Positions 16,192 to 26,576 of a stretch of 64,000 bases of DNA are shown piece by piece. The first letter of the stretch is position 1, and each line of letters opens with the position of its first letter. The DNA is from Massilia phyllostachyos (GTDB taxonomy: Bacteria > Pseudomonadota > Gammaproteobacteria > Burkholderiales > Burkholderiaceae_D), in contig NZ_JAJNOC010000001.1 in NCBI RefSeq assembly GCF_021044825.1, positions 1,054,001 to 1,118,000 of the forward strand. Direction: 5' to 3'. The translations under genes were made by a program, and so were the position numbers. The notes below the pieces were generated by a model. It was not told the origin of the DNA, made no database searches, and worked only from the letters and a program-made list of their open reading frames with translations.

Positions 16192-17289
16192 ATGCACCTG
16201 AAGAAGATCCCCGCAGCCCTGCTGCCGCTCCTGTTCGCCTGTCCAGCCTTCGCCCAGCAAGCACCGCAACTGACCCAGCAACTGGGCGAGTGCGCCCAGC
16301 TCACCGACACCACCCTGCGCCTCGCCTGCTTCGACCGCATGGCCGCCGCCAGCGGCGCCACCCCGGCTGCACCGGCGATCGCGCCGGCAGCCGCGCCGGC
16401 GGTCGCGACCATGACCCCGGGCCAGCAGCCGACCGCCTTCCCGGCCAAGCCGCAGCCGGACCCGGCCGCCTCGATCGACCCGCTGGTCGAGGCCGCGAGC
16501 GAATACACGATGGCCGCCCATTGGGAGCTCGACGACAAGCACCGCCGCGGCATCTTCGTGTTCCGCCCGCACAATCCGAACTACCTGATCGCGGCGCGCA
16601 GCTATCGCCCGAACCAGGCGCCCTACGAACCCTTCCGCGCCTCCGATTTTACCGGCGACCTGTCGCACGCCGAACTGCAGTTCCAGCTCGGCTTCAAGAT
16701 GAAGGCGGTCGAGACCGCCTTCGAGCTGCCGGTCGACGTCTGGTTCGGCTACACCCAGAACAGCTTCTGGCAGGCCGGCAACCGCGAAGCCTCCAGCCCT
16801 TTCCGCGAAACCAATTACCAGCCTGAAGTCATGCTGGTGACGCCGCTGAACTTCAGCGTGCTGGGCGCCAACCTCAAATTCCTGAACCTGGGCTTCACCC
16901 ACCAGTCGAACGGCCAGTCCTCGACCCTGTCGCGCAGCTGGAACCGGTTCTATGCCCAGGTCGGCCTGGAGCGCGGCCGCTTCGCCATGACGGCCAAGGT
17001 GTGGAAGCGCGTCAACGAGTCGCTGGAAGACGACAACAACCCCGACATCGTGAACTACATGGGCCGCGGCGAACTGGCCGGCACCTACCGCATCGATGGC
17101 CACGAGTTCTCGGCCCTGCTGCGCCATAACTTCCACACGAGCAAGAGCGCAACCCAGCTGGGCTGGGCCTTCCCGCTGGCCGGGCCGCTCAAGGGCTATG
17201 TGCACTGGTTCTCGGGCTATGGCCAGAGCCTGATCGACTACAACTACTTCCAGCGCACCATCGGCGCCGGCGTGGTCGTCCAGTACTGA
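16192..17289 (+). CDS. pldA: Outer-membrane phospholipase A (PldA/OMPLA)
   Basis: A 365-residue beta-barrel lipase of the outer membrane that hydrolyses phospholipids reaching the outer leaflet. A signal peptide (about 1-21, ending AFA) is followed by an Ala/Pro-rich stretch and the barrel. The catalytic triad is visible: His237 and Ser239 in THQSNG, and Asn251 in SRSWNR, with the same spacing as E. coli His142/Ser144/Asn156. It is longer than the E. coli enzyme (289 residues) because of the N-terminal linker at about 22-100, which contains CAQLTDTTLRLACFDRMAA, like other betaproteobacterial members. Confidence 0.93.
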   Translation: MHLKKIPAALLPLLFACPAFAQQAPQLTQQLGECAQLTDTTLRLACFDRMAAASGATPAAPAIAPAAAPAVATMTPGQQPTAFPAKPQPDPAASIDPLVEAASEYTMAAHWELDDKHRRGIFVFRPHNPNYLIAARSYRPNQAPYEPFRASDFTGDLSHAELQFQLGFKMKAVETAFELPVDVWFGYTQNSFWQAGNREASSPFRETNYQPEVMLVTPLNFSVLGANLKFLNLGFTHQSNGQSSTLSRSWNRFYAQVGLERGRFAMTAKVWKRVNESLEDDNNPDIVNYMGRGELAGTYRIDGHEFSALLRHNFHTSKSATQLGWAFPLAGPLKGYVHWFSGYGQSLIDYNYFQRTIGAGVVVQY

Positions 17290-17330
17290 CCACTCTACAA
17301 TAGCGGTTTGCCAACTCTAGCCGCTATTTC

Positions 17331-18317
17331 ATGAAACTCGCCACGCTCAACGACGGCGCCCGTGACGGCCAATTGCTGGTCGTCGCGCGCGACCTGAAGA
17401 CCGCCCACGTCGCCGACGGCATCGCGCCGACCCTGCAGGCCGCGCTCGACGACTGGGGCTTCATCGCGCCCCAGCTGGCCGAGCTGTCGCTGCTGCTGAA
17501 CGAAGGCCGCGCGCGCCGTCCCTTCGATTTCGACCCGGCGCGCTGCATGGCGCCGCTGCCGCGCGCCTACCAGTGGGCCGACGGTTCCGCCTACGTCAAC
17601 CACGTCGAGCTGGTGCGCAAGGCGCGCAAGGCCGAGATGCCGGCCTCGTTCTGGGAAGATCCGCTGATGTACCAGGGCGGCAGCGACGATTTCCTGGGGC
17701 CGCAGGACGATATCGTGCTGGCGCACGAGGAGTGGGGCATCGATTTCGAAGCCGAGGTGGCGGTCGTCACGGGCGACGTGCCGATGGGGGCGACGCCCGA
17801 CGAAGCCTACGGCGGGATCCGCCTCCTCATGCTGGCCAACGACGTCTCGCTGCGCAACCTGATCCCCGACGAGCTGGCCAAGGGCTTCGGCTTCCTGCAG
17901 TCGAAACCGGCGACCAGTTTCGCCCCGGTGGCGGTGACGCCGGACGAGCTGGGCGAGGCCTGGCGCGACGGCAAGGTCCACCTGCCGCTGCGCTCGACGT
18001 GGAACGGCCACCTGGTGGGCCAGCCGCATGCGGGCACCGACATGGTGTTCAACTTCCCGCAGCTGGTGGCGCACCTGGCCAAGAGCCGCAATGTGCGGGC
18101 CGGCAGCATCGTCGGCTCGGGCACGGTGTCGAACAAGGATGCGTCGAAGGGATATTCCTGCATCGCCGAGCAGCGCTGCCTGGAGATGATCGCCGACGGC
18201 CAGGCCAGCACGCCCTTCATGCGCTTCGGCGACACGATCCGCATCGAGATGCTGGACGAGAAGGGCAAGTCGATCTTCGGGGCGATCGAGCAGAGCGTCA
18301 AACGCCTGGAACGCTGA
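17331..18317 (+). CDS. Fumarylacetoacetate hydrolase family protein
   Basis: A 328-residue FAH-fold protein, expected to be cytoplasmic and metal dependent. Metal-ligand regions are recognisable in HEEWGIDFEAEVAVV, and downstream are the family stretches MLANDVSLRNL and GSGTVSNKDASKGYSC. The whole-length architecture fits the FAH class that cleaves or decarboxylates acyl-pyruvate-like compounds. No tyrosine or homoprotocatechuate genes lie next to it, so the substrate is undetermined. It is 41 bp after pldA and converges on the next gene with only 4 bp between the stops. Confidence 0.88.
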   Translation: MKLATLNDGARDGQLLVVARDLKTAHVADGIAPTLQAALDDWGFIAPQLAELSLLLNEGRARRPFDFDPARCMAPLPRAYQWADGSAYVNHVELVRKARKAEMPASFWEDPLMYQGGSDDFLGPQDDIVLAHEEWGIDFEAEVAVVTGDVPMGATPDEAYGGIRLLMLANDVSLRNLIPDELAKGFGFLQSKPATSFAPVAVTPDELGEAWRDGKVHLPLRSTWNGHLVGQPHAGTDMVFNFPQLVAHLAKSRNVRAGSIVGSGTVSNKDASKGYSCIAEQRCLEMIADGQASTPFMRFGDTIRIEMLDEKGKSIFGAIEQSVKRLER

Positions 18318-18321
18318 CCGT

Positions 18322-19485
18322 TTATTTCCCGGACCAGAAATCGTCCGCCGCCCTGGCCCCGCGCAGGTCGACCTCGACCGGCGCACTGACCCGGCGCAGC
18401 ACCTCGGCGCGCAGCAGGCGCCCGTCCGGCTCGTGCAGCCGGTACCACAGGATCGCCACGCCGGAGAGGCGCAGCTGCTGGCTGCCGAACAGGTGCTGCT
18501 TCACGATCGACAGGCCTTCCAGGAGCAGCTCGGCGTCCAGCACCAGCGCGCCCGCCGTGCGTTCGCTGTAGCCGAGGTAGCGCGCGGCATTGAACAGCGG
18601 GCTTTTCTCGCTGGCTTCGCCGGCCTTGAGCGAATCGATGAAGGCATCGACCACCTTCAATTGCGCCAGCGCCGCCTGGTTGACGGCCGCCATGTCCCGT
18701 TTCTGGTCGCCCTTGGCGCCGTCCAGCAGGGCTTGCAGTTCGGCGATGCGCTGGGCGTAGGCGGCGCGGTGGCCGGCCAGGGAGGCCACGCGGCCGAGCA
18801 GCTTGTCGTAGCGCGCCCAGTCGAGTTCGCCCAGATAACCGGCGCCCAGGCCGGCGAGCTGCCGCGGACAGGCCTGGGCCAGGGCGCTGGCGAACAGGGC
18901 GCGCGTGCCTTCGCCGAAGCTGCTGCCGGAGGCGCTGACGTCGCTGCGCAGCAGGGCGGCGATGTCGGCGCCGGCGCGCAAGGTGGCCGGCACCGCCGCC
19001 AGCACGCCCAGGGGCAGGGCGGCGATGCCGGTGCCGGGCGGGCGCCGCAGGTCGAGGTAGCGCTGCAGCTCCTTGTTCTTGTCGGCCATGTCGCCGGACA
19101 GGCGGGCGAGGGCGCTGTCGACCGTGCGCGCCGCCACCATGCCCTGGCTCGCCGCCGGGTCGTGGAGGATGGCGGCGCGCCCCGCCGGCAGATGCGCGCA
19201 GACCTCCGTCGCCAGCGCGCGCGCCAGGTCGACGGCGCGCACCAGGCCGGCGGCGCCGAACTGGCGGGTGTCGGTCGACCCGCCCAGCGCCTTCGACTGG
19301 GCCGGCGGCAGGCGCGCCATCAGTTCGGCCCGTTCCGCTTCGGCGATCGCCTGGCGCGCCTCGGCTTCGGCCTCGCGTGCGCGCAGTTCGGCCAACTCGG
19401 CCGTAGACTGTGCATATACATACGCCGGCAGGAAAGCCGGCAGCAGCAGGAACAGGATGGCGCGAAGGGCGCGTAGCAGGGCCAT
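18322..19485 (-). CDS. Exported coiled-coil hypothetical protein
   Basis: A 387-residue protein that I do not recognise. It has a signal peptide (about 1-25, ending YVYAQ), then an Ala/Glu/Arg coiled coil (about 28-60), and an alpha-helical body without clear motifs. The only notable spots are two Cys residues (CAHLPAG and ACPRQL) and a helical segment FGEGTRALFASALAQ. The start ATG has GGAGG 8 bases upstream. It is a stand-alone gene, convergent with the FAH gene. A periplasmic location is inferred from the signal peptide. Confidence 0.75.
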   Translation of the reverse strand: MALLRALRAILFLLLPAFLPAYVYAQSTAELAELRAREAEAEARQAIAEAERAELMARLPPAQSKALGGSTDTRQFGAAGLVRAVDLARALATEVCAHLPAGRAAILHDPAASQGMVAARTVDSALARLSGDMADKNKELQRYLDLRRPPGTGIAALPLGVLAAVPATLRAGADIAALLRSDVSASGSSFGEGTRALFASALAQACPRQLAGLGAGYLGELDWARYDKLLGRVASLAGHRAAYAQRIAELQALLDGAKGDQKRDMAAVNQAALAQLKVVDAFIDSLKAGEASEKSPLFNAARYLGYSERTAGALVLDAELLLEGLSIVKQHLFGSQQLRLSGVAILWYRLHEPDGRLLRAEVLRRVSAPVEVDLRGARAADDFWSGK

Positions 19486-19650
19486 GCGGGGGCCTCCGGG
19501 AACGGCAATTTGTTAGTGAAAACTTGCCGTAAGAAAAGTGTAATAAATTGTCGAGAATATTAGGAGAAGTTTCTGGGAGGTTGATTGCGAATTCTTAAGG
19601 TTCCAGAATCGCCTCATTGTTCTTTGACAATCAGTGACTTGCGGCCGGAT

Positions 19651-19669
19651 GTGTTACGCCCTGTAACAC
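19651..19669. promoter_or_regulatory. Perfect inverted repeat upstream of the WecA-like gene, candidate operator
   Basis: GTGTTAC (19651-19657) and GTAACAC (19663-19669) surround five bases, GCCCT. The dyad is 58 bases before the ATG at 19728, in an AT-rich 242-bp intergenic region, a suitable place for a dimeric regulator. No hairpin followed by a T-run is formed, so a terminator is less likely. Confidence 0.55.
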
Positions 19670-19727
19670 GATTCAACGTTGGTTAAAAAGAAATGCGATA
19701 GAATTGACGAGTTAACAAAGTGGTTCT

Positions 19728-20879
19728 ATGAGTATTATTAATCTGCCATTTGCCGGCCTCGAGCTTGGGTTTGCCGTGTCGCTCGCCTGTTCGCTGCTGC
19801 TCGTCCTGACGACGCGCTGGCACGGGCGCTACTCGCTCGACGCGACCCAGGGCGTGCAAAAATTCCACATCACGCCGACCCCGCGCATCGGCGGCGCCGC
19901 CATCATGCTCGGCCTGTGGCTGGCCCTCGGCGCGATGCCGGGCGAGCAGCAGGACCTGCTGCTGCCGGTGCTGGTGGCAGCCATGCCGGCCTTCGTCTTC
20001 GGTCTGGCGGAAGATCTCACCCGTAACGTTTCGGTGCGCGCGCGCCTGCTCGCGACCATGGGCAGCGGCGTCTGCTGCTGGGCCCTGACCGGCGTCAGCC
20101 TGCTGCACAGCGGCGTCGCCTCGCTCGACCTGCTGCTCGCCTGGCTGCCGTTCTCGGTGCTGTTCACCGCCTTCGCGGTGGGCGGCGTGGCGAATGCCGT
20201 CAACATCATCGACGGTTTCAACGGCCTGGCCAGCGGTACCGTCCTGATCGGCATGGCCGCGCTCGGCCTGATCGCCCAGGACGCCGGCGACGCCACCCTG
20301 GCCGAGCTGTGCTTCGTGGTCTGCGCCGTCACCGCCGGCTTCTTCGTCATCAATTTCCCGTTCGGTAAGCTGTTCCTCGGCGACGGCGGCGCCTACCTGC
20401 TCGGTTTCCTGCTGTCCTGGCTGTCGATTTTGCTGGTCTACCGCAACCCGGACGTCTCGCCCTGGGCCCCGCTGCTGGCCTGCGGCTATCCGATCTTCGA
20501 GACCGTGTTCACCATCGTGCGCCGGCTCTGGTGCCGCCGCCATCCGGGCCACCCGGACAGCTGGCACCTGCACAGCCTGGTCAAGACCGCGATCGCGGCG
20601 CGCTACTTCCGCGCGCTGCCGGCGCCGCTGCGCAACGCCTGCGTCTCGCCGTTCTCGTGGGCGGTGGCGGCCGTGCCGGCGCTGCTGGCGGTGCGCTACG
20701 CGAATATGCCCGAAGCCCTGATGCAGGGCGTGCTGGCCAGCTTCCTGCTCTACCTCTCCGTGTATTCCTTCGTGGTCTCGGCCTGGTGGGCGCGCCGCCG
20801 CCGCACCGTGCGCACCGTCCCACTGGCCGACATCGCGCTCGAGCCGTCCAACTCCTCCTTCATCCAGCGCGGTCTCTGA
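19728..20879 (+). CDS. WecA/MraY-family undecaprenyl-phosphate sugar-1-phosphate transferase
   Basis: A 383-residue polytopic membrane enzyme of glycosyltransferase family 4. Such enzymes start polysaccharide or O-antigen assembly by transferring GlcNAc-1-P or a similar sugar phosphate to undecaprenyl phosphate. Family motifs include AEDLTRNVSVRARL in a cytosolic loop, NAVNIIDGFNGLASG, and LFLGDGGAYLLGFLLSWL, with the late cytosolic loop HLHSLVKT. About ten hydrophobic segments are visible. It lies 52 bp ahead of the dTDP-rhamnose genes and is most simply the first step of a rhamnose-containing glycan. The exact sugar is not decided by sequence. Confidence 0.88.
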   Translation: MSIINLPFAGLELGFAVSLACSLLLVLTTRWHGRYSLDATQGVQKFHITPTPRIGGAAIMLGLWLALGAMPGEQQDLLLPVLVAAMPAFVFGLAEDLTRNVSVRARLLATMGSGVCCWALTGVSLLHSGVASLDLLLAWLPFSVLFTAFAVGGVANAVNIIDGFNGLASGTVLIGMAALGLIAQDAGDATLAELCFVVCAVTAGFFVINFPFGKLFLGDGGAYLLGFLLSWLSILLVYRNPDVSPWAPLLACGYPIFETVFTIVRRLWCRRHPGHPDSWHLHSLVKTAIAARYFRALPAPLRNACVSPFSWAVAAVPALLAVRYANMPEALMQGVLASFLLYLSVYSFVVSAWWARRRRTVRTVPLADIALEPSNSSFIQRGL

Positions 20880-20931
20880 GCGATAATCCGGGTTGGGGGC
20901 GCAGGCCCGATATCCACCAACCCGAGACCGT

Positions 20932-21993
20932 ATGACCATCCTCGTTACCGGCGGCGCCGGCTTCATCGGCGCGAACTTCGTGCGCGACTGGCTGTCGCTG
21001 GGCGAAGAGCCGGTCCTCAACCTCGACAAGCTGAGCTACGCCGGCAACCTCGCCAGCCTGGCCGGCCTGGACGACGCGCGCCACACCTTCGTCCATGGCG
21101 ACATCGGCGACACGGGCCTGGTGACGCGGCTGCTGCGCGAACACCGGGTCCGCGCGGTGCTGAACTTCGCCGCCGAAACCCACGTCGACCGCTCGATCGA
21201 CAGCCCCGCGGCATTCGTCGAAACCAATGTGATGGCGACCTTCGCTCTGCTGGAAGCGGTGCGCGCCTACTGGTCCGGCCTGGACCGCGCGGCGCGCGCG
21301 GCCTTCCGCTTCCTGCACGTGTCCACCGACGAGGTCTACGGCTCGCTCGCGCCCGAGGCGCCGGCCTTTGCGGAAACCCACCGCTACCAGCCGAACAGCC
21401 CCTACGCGGCCAGCAAGGCGGCGGCCGACCACCTGGTGCGCGCCTGGCATCACACCTACGGCCTGCCGGTGCTCACCACGAACTGCTCCAACAACTACGG
21501 CCCCTACCAGTTCCCCGAAAAACTGATCCCCTTGGTGATCCACAAGGCGCTGCGCGGCGAGCCGCTGCCGGTCTACGGCGACGGCCGCCAGGTGCGCGAC
21601 TGGCTCTACGTCGCGGACCACTGCGCCGCGCTGCGCCGCGTGCTGGACCGGGGCGCGCCGGGCGCGACCTACAACGTCGGCGGCGACCAGGAAATGGCCA
21701 ACATCGACGTCGTGCTGCTGCTGTGCGCCATCCTCGACGAACTGCGCCCGCGCACCGACGGCGCCCCCTATGCCGCCCAGATCGCCTTCGTGACGGACCG
21801 CCCCGGCCACGACCGCCGCTATGCGATCGACGCGTCCAGGCTGGAACGGGAACTCGGCTGGCGCCCGCGCGAAACCTTCGCCACCGGCATCCGCAAGACC
21901 GTCGCCTGGTACCTGGAACACGGCGACTGGGTCGAGGGCGTGACCAGCGGCGCTTACCGCGACTGGATCGCGCGCCAGTACGGGCAGCCATGA
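20932..21993 (+). CDS. rfbB: dTDP-glucose 4,6-dehydratase
   Basis: A 353-residue extended short-chain dehydrogenase for the second step of dTDP-L-rhamnose synthesis. The NAD site is [11 protein letters not shown] near the N-terminus; the active site includes STDEVYG and the YAASKAAAD tyrosine-lysine pair. [17 protein letters not shown] is typical of RfbB. The ATG at 20932 was chosen because the NAD-binding strand starts right after it. It overlaps rfbD by an ATGA junction. Confidence 0.96.
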   Translation: MTILVTGGAGFIGANFVRDWLSLGEEPVLNLDKLSYAGNLASLAGLDDARHTFVHGDIGDTGLVTRLLREHRVRAVLNFAAETHVDRSIDSPAAFVETNVMATFALLEAVRAYWSGLDRAARAAFRFLHVSTDEVYGSLAPEAPAFAETHRYQPNSPYAASKAAADHLVRAWHHTYGLPVLTTNCSNNYGPYQFPEKLIPLVIHKALRGEPLPVYGDGRQVRDWLYVADHCAALRRVLDRGAPGATYNVGGDQEMANIDVVLLLCAILDELRPRTDGAPYAAQIAFVTDRPGHDRRYAIDASRLERELGWRPRETFATGIRKTVAWYLEHGDWVEGVTSGAYRDWIARQYGQP

Positions 21994-22897
21994 AGATCCT
22001 CCTGTTCGGCAAGGACGGCCAGGTCGGCTGGGAACTGCAGCGCGCGCTGGCGCTACTGGGCGAACTCCATGCGCTGGGGCGCCAGGACGCCGACCTGGGC
22101 GATGCGCGCCGGCTGCGCGAACGCGTGCGCGCCGTTCGACCGGACGTGATCGTCAACGCGGCCGCCTGGACCGCCGTCGACCGCGCCGAAACCGAGGAAG
22201 CGGCGGCCTACGCGGTCAACGCCGCCGGCCCCGCGGTGCTGGCCGAGGAAGCCGCGCGGCTGGGGAGCTGGCTGGTGCACTACTCGACCGACTACGTCTT
22301 CGATGGCCGCAAGGAGGGCGCTTACCGGGAGGACGATCCAGTCAGCCCCTTGTCCGTCTACGGCCGCGGCAAGGCGGCGGGCGAGGCGGGCATCCGCGCC
22401 GCCGGCGCGCGCCACCTGATCCTGCGCACCGGCTGGGTGTTCGGGCGCGGCGCCAATTTCCCGCGCACCATCCTGCGCCTGGCGCGCGAACGCGAGCAAT
22501 TGCGGGTGGTGGCCGACCAGTTCGGCGCGCCGACCGGCGCCGACCTGCTGGCCGACGCCACCGTGCTGGCGCTGCACCACATCGCGGGCCTGGGCGCACA
22601 GGCGGATGCCTTGTCCGGCACCTACCACCTGGCTGCCGCCGGACGCACCAGCTGGCACGCGCTGGCGCGCCACGTCGTGGCCGAGGCTGTTTCCCGCGGC
22701 TTCGTCCTGCGCGCGCAGCCCGAGGCCATCCTGCCCATCGCCACCAGGGACTGGCCGGCACAAGCCGTGCGCCCCGCCAACGGAACCCTCGACAGCGCCA
22801 GGTTCCGCGCCGCCTTCGGCCTGGCCCCGCCCGACTGGCGCCATCACCTCAACCGATTCGTCGCCGCGCTGGCGGCCGAGAACAGGAACCCGACTTC

Positions 22898-22901
<4 letters not shown>
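21990..22901 (+). CDS. rfbD: dTDP-4-dehydrorhamnose reductase
   Basis: A 303-residue Rossmann-fold reductase that makes dTDP-L-rhamnose from the 4-keto intermediate. The start [16 protein letters not shown] carries the GxxGxxG-like nucleotide motif. The catalytic region has STDYVFDG and the YGRGKAAGE tyrosine-lysine motif, and RTGWVFG follows. Length is normal. It is in the rfbBDAC operon, with ATGA overlaps on both sides. Confidence 0.95.
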
Positions 22902-23778
<877 letters not shown>

Positions 23779-23782
<4 letters not shown>

Positions 23783-24324
23783 ACGTCATTCCGCAAACCA
23801 TTCCCGACGTGCTGCTGATCGAGCCGGAAGTCTTCGGCGACGAGCGCGGCTTCTTCTACGAGAGCTTCAACGCGCGCCGCTTCGCCCAGGCGCTCGGCTG
23901 GCCGGTCGAATTCGTGCAGGACAGCCATTCGCGCTCGGGCGCGGGCGTGCTGCGCGGCCTGCACTACCAGATCCAGCACCCGCAGGGCAAGCTGGTGCGC
24001 GTGATCGCCGGCAGCGTCTACGACGTGGCGGTCGACCTGCGCCGCGGTTCGCCGACCTTCGGCCAGTGGGTCGGGCACACATTGAGCGCCGAAAACCGCC
24101 AGCAGATGTGGATCCCGCCCGGCTTCGCGCACGGCTTCCTGGCCTTGTCGGAGAGCGCGGAATTCGTCTACAAGTCGACCGATTACTATCACCCCGAGCA
24201 CGAGCGCTGCATCGCCTGGGACGACCCGCAGCTGGCGATCGCCTGGCCGCTGGCCGGGCCGCCGATCCTGTCGGCCCGCGACGGGCAGGGCACGCCGTTC
24301 GCGACGGCCGAGGTGTATGCTTGA
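23779..24324 (+). CDS. rfbC: dTDP-4-dehydrorhamnose 3,5-epimerase
   Basis: A 181-residue cupin-fold epimerase for the third step of dTDP-L-rhamnose synthesis. Motifs are [11 protein letters not shown], the catalytic His in RGLHYQIQ, the [22 protein letters not shown] strand pair, and [10 protein letters not shown]. It is the last gene of the rfbBDAC operon. About 100 bp without clear structure follow. Confidence 0.96.
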
Positions 24325-24431
24325 AGTAGGGTGGCAATAATTGGTGAGAGTTCAACAAGGCGTGCTCAATATAATAGTTTCGTAACGGCATCAACCTCCC
24401 TCGTGCCGTCAACACTTTCAGAGAAAACAAC

Positions 24432-25016
24432 ATGAACAACATCTCTCGTCTTGCAATTCTGCTGGTCTGCACGATCGGCGCCGCACAAGCCGCCGAGCCC
24501 ATGCCGGAGCTGGGCATGCCGCTCGGTAAAAAAATGGCCATGCCTATCCTTCCCTGCGCGGAACAGGAAGCCGGCGTCGAGGCGGCGGCCTTGTGCTGGG
24601 TCAAGCCACCGAGAGACCTGGAGGACAGGACGGTCGGGACCCTGAAGGTCAGCGCGTCGGCCGACGGTGGGCAGTGGTCCGCTTCTGGCGTCTACCATGT
24701 GGCAGTCGGCTACGACGGCAAGCTGATTTCCGTCGGTGTGCATTCGTCGCAGCCGGACGAGTTCGAAAAAATCAGGCATGCGCTCAGCGTGCGCTTTGGC
24801 GGACCGGCGCGCGGGACCGGCCAGAATGGATCGATCACGTCCACCTCGTGGAACTGGAAGGATGCCGTCATCGACCTGGCCTGTGTCCGCGATAGCGGCT
24901 GCGTTACCAATTTCGCCTTGATCGATCGCGGCGAAAACATGCGGCGCAATTTGGCGAACAGGCCATTTCTGATGGACGAAGCCAGCGAGAAGATGCGGCA
25001 GAGGACGGTGCGCTGA
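24432..25016 (+). CDS. Exported hypothetical protein, 194 residues
   Basis: A secreted or periplasmic protein that I do not recognise. The signal peptide is about residues 1-20 (ending AAQA). The mature protein has four Cys residues that may form disulfides (PCAEQE, LCWVK, ACVRD, GCVTN). It has alternating beta-type segments such as YHVAVGYDGKLISVGV. The composition is less GC-biased at third positions than that of the rfb operon. A hairpin follows the gene. No function is assigned. Confidence 0.7.
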   Translation: MNNISRLAILLVCTIGAAQAAEPMPELGMPLGKKMAMPILPCAEQEAGVEAAALCWVKPPRDLEDRTVGTLKVSASADGGQWSASGVYHVAVGYDGKLISVGVHSSQPDEFEKIRHALSVRFGGPARGTGQNGSITSTSWNWKDAVIDLACVRDSGCVTNFALIDRGENMRRNLANRPFLMDEASEKMRQRTVR

Positions 25017-25041
25017 TCTTCGCTGCTGTTGCCGAAAAAGA

Positions 25042-25076
25042 CAGGTCTCGGATCTGACATTCATACACGAGACCTG
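25042..25076. repeat. 9-bp inverted repeat after the exported hypothetical gene
   Basis: CAGGTCTCG (25042-25050) is exactly complementary to CGAGACCTG (25068-25076), with a 17-base loop. It lies between two small genes and has no T-run. It may be a weak terminator. Confidence 0.4.
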
Positions 25077-25117
25077 CCTTCGCTCGCTAACTTTGCCTTC
25101 AGGAGCCATCGATCAGC

Positions 25118-25453
25118 ATGAAGCGGCGCTTGTTCAAACCTAGCTTTCTGGTCCTTGCCCTCATCCTGGCAATTGCGCTGGCACTCCTGTCGGTATGGAT
25201 AGAGCGTCTTGGTCCGGAACTGGTTGTTGCCGGCAATCTGTGCGGCCCATCCGGAAATGACTTCTGCTACAAGCCTGCGTTGAAGGGTGGCTTTCCATTT
25301 GCATATTTGTACGACAAAACCGGAATATCGGTCGAGGGACGACTTTCCTTTTTTGAAGACAAATTTTTCGTGAGTGGTTTGATGCTCGATATCGCGGTGT
25401 ATTTCGCGGTCACCGCACTGGTGTTGCGTGCGCTGTGGAAAACGAGGCAATGA
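25118..25453 (+). CDS. Small membrane protein, 111 residues, hypothetical
   Basis: I do not recognise the family. There are two predicted membrane helices, about residues 9-28 and 86-104. Between them is a short extracytoplasmic region with two Cys residues (NLCGPSGNDFCY) that could form a disulfide. The ATG follows AGGAGCC by about 13 bases. Third-position GC content is lower than in neighbours, as in the previous gene, so the two may be a recently acquired pair. Confidence 0.6.
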   Translation: MKRRLFKPSFLVLALILAIALALLSVWIERLGPELVVAGNLCGPSGNDFCYKPALKGGFPFAYLYDKTGISVEGRLSFFEDKFFVSGLMLDIAVYFAVTALVLRALWKTRQ

Positions 25454-25494
25454 ACAGCACAGGCGGCCGGCCGCCAGGCCGCAAGTGCAGGGAT

Positions 25495-25519
25495 GGTTTT
25501 AGCGCGGGCGCCTAAAACC
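25495..25519. repeat. 8-bp inverted repeat with GC-rich loop
   Basis: GGTTTTAG (25495-25502) pairs exactly with CTAAAACC (25512-25519) in the 147-bp gap before the EEP hydrolase gene. It may be a terminator for the small membrane protein or an operator dyad. Confidence 0.35.
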
Positions 25520-25600
25520 GCCCGCTCCCGCCGGCATTTCCGCAACATGGGCTCCGGAATGTGATTAACTCTGCCGGTTGTCGTTTCGGAGCCCATCCAC

Positions 25601-26470
25601 ATGCACACCCGTTTCTCGTTCTTCGCGCGCATCTGCGCCTGCGCCATCCTGATCGCCCTGAGCTGGGCGCCTGCCGCGTCGGCCGCGTCCCAACCCGCCG
25701 CCTTCAACATCGCCACCTACAACCTGCGCTACAACAATCCTGGTGACGGCCCGAATGCCTGGCCGGCCCGGAGGGACGCCGTCAAGGCGCTGATCCGCTA
25801 CCACGAGTTCGACATCGTCGGCACCCAGGAAGGCCTGGCGGACCAGATCGACGACCTGGCGCGGATGGAAGAATTCGGCCACGTCGGCATCGGCCGCGAC
25901 GACGGCAAGCGCGCCGGCGAGCACTCCGCGATCTTCTTCCGCAAGAGCCGCTTCACGCTGCTGGACAAGGGCGACTTCTGGCTCAGCGAGACGCCCGACC
26001 GGCCTTCCTTCGGCTGGGACGCGAAGTGCTGCCACCGCCTGGCCTCGTGGGCGCGCCTGCGCGACCGCACGAATGGGCGCGCCTTCTACGTCTTCTCCGT
26101 GCACTTCGACCACGAAGGCGAAGCGGCGCGCCGCGCCTCGGCCGAGCTCATGCTGCGCAAGATCGCCGAGATCAGCCGCGGCGAACCGGCGATCTGCGTG
26201 GGCGACTTCAATTCGACGCCGGAGACGGTGCAGATCCGGTCGATGTCGACGGCGATGCGCGACGCCGCCAAGGCGAGCAAGACGCCGCCCTACGGCCCGG
26301 CCGGCACCTACAACGGCTTCCGCCTGGATGCGCCCATGCGCGAGCGGATCGACTACATCTTCGTCGACCGCCACCTGGACGTGCTCAAGTACGGCGTGCT
26401 GAGCGACTCCGTCGAGGGACGCTACCCATCGGATCACCATCCGGTTGTTGCCCGGGTCGTCCTGAAATAG
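25601..26470 (+). CDS. Secreted endonuclease/exonuclease/phosphatase family hydrolase
   Basis: A 289-residue EEP-fold metal-dependent phosphoesterase with a signal peptide (about 1-28, ending ASA). Motifs are in order: ATYNLRYNN (Asn), GTQEGL (metal-binding Glu), GDFNSTPE (catalytic Asp and Asn), and SDHHPVVARV (catalytic Asp-His) at the end. Secreted members of this group cleave nucleic acids, sphingomyelin or phosphoinositides; the sequence does not show which. It lies about 107 bp before the ABC exporter gene. Confidence 0.85.
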   Translation: MHTRFSFFARICACAILIALSWAPAASAASQPAAFNIATYNLRYNNPGDGPNAWPARRDAVKALIRYHEFDIVGTQEGLADQIDDLARMEEFGHVGIGRDDGKRAGEHSAIFFRKSRFTLLDKGDFWLSETPDRPSFGWDAKCCHRLASWARLRDRTNGRAFYVFSVHFDHEGEAARRASAELMLRKIAEISRGEPAICVGDFNSTPETVQIRSMSTAMRDAAKASKTPPYGPAGTYNGFRLDAPMRERIDYIFVDRHLDVLKYGVLSDSVEGRYPSDHHPVVARVVLK

Positions 26471-26576
26471 GCGTGCCGGGCTTGACCCGGTACGGCCCGC
26501 GCTATGTCCGTTTTCGCACGGAACGCCAACGTGCCCAGCCGTATTCTGGAGGCGTATTCACACCGCAGTCACCGCC

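Noticed and set aside
24325..24345. GTAGGGTGG after rfbC, looks like the start of the REP arm
   Set aside because: Only nine bases match and no second arm is present, so it may be chance.
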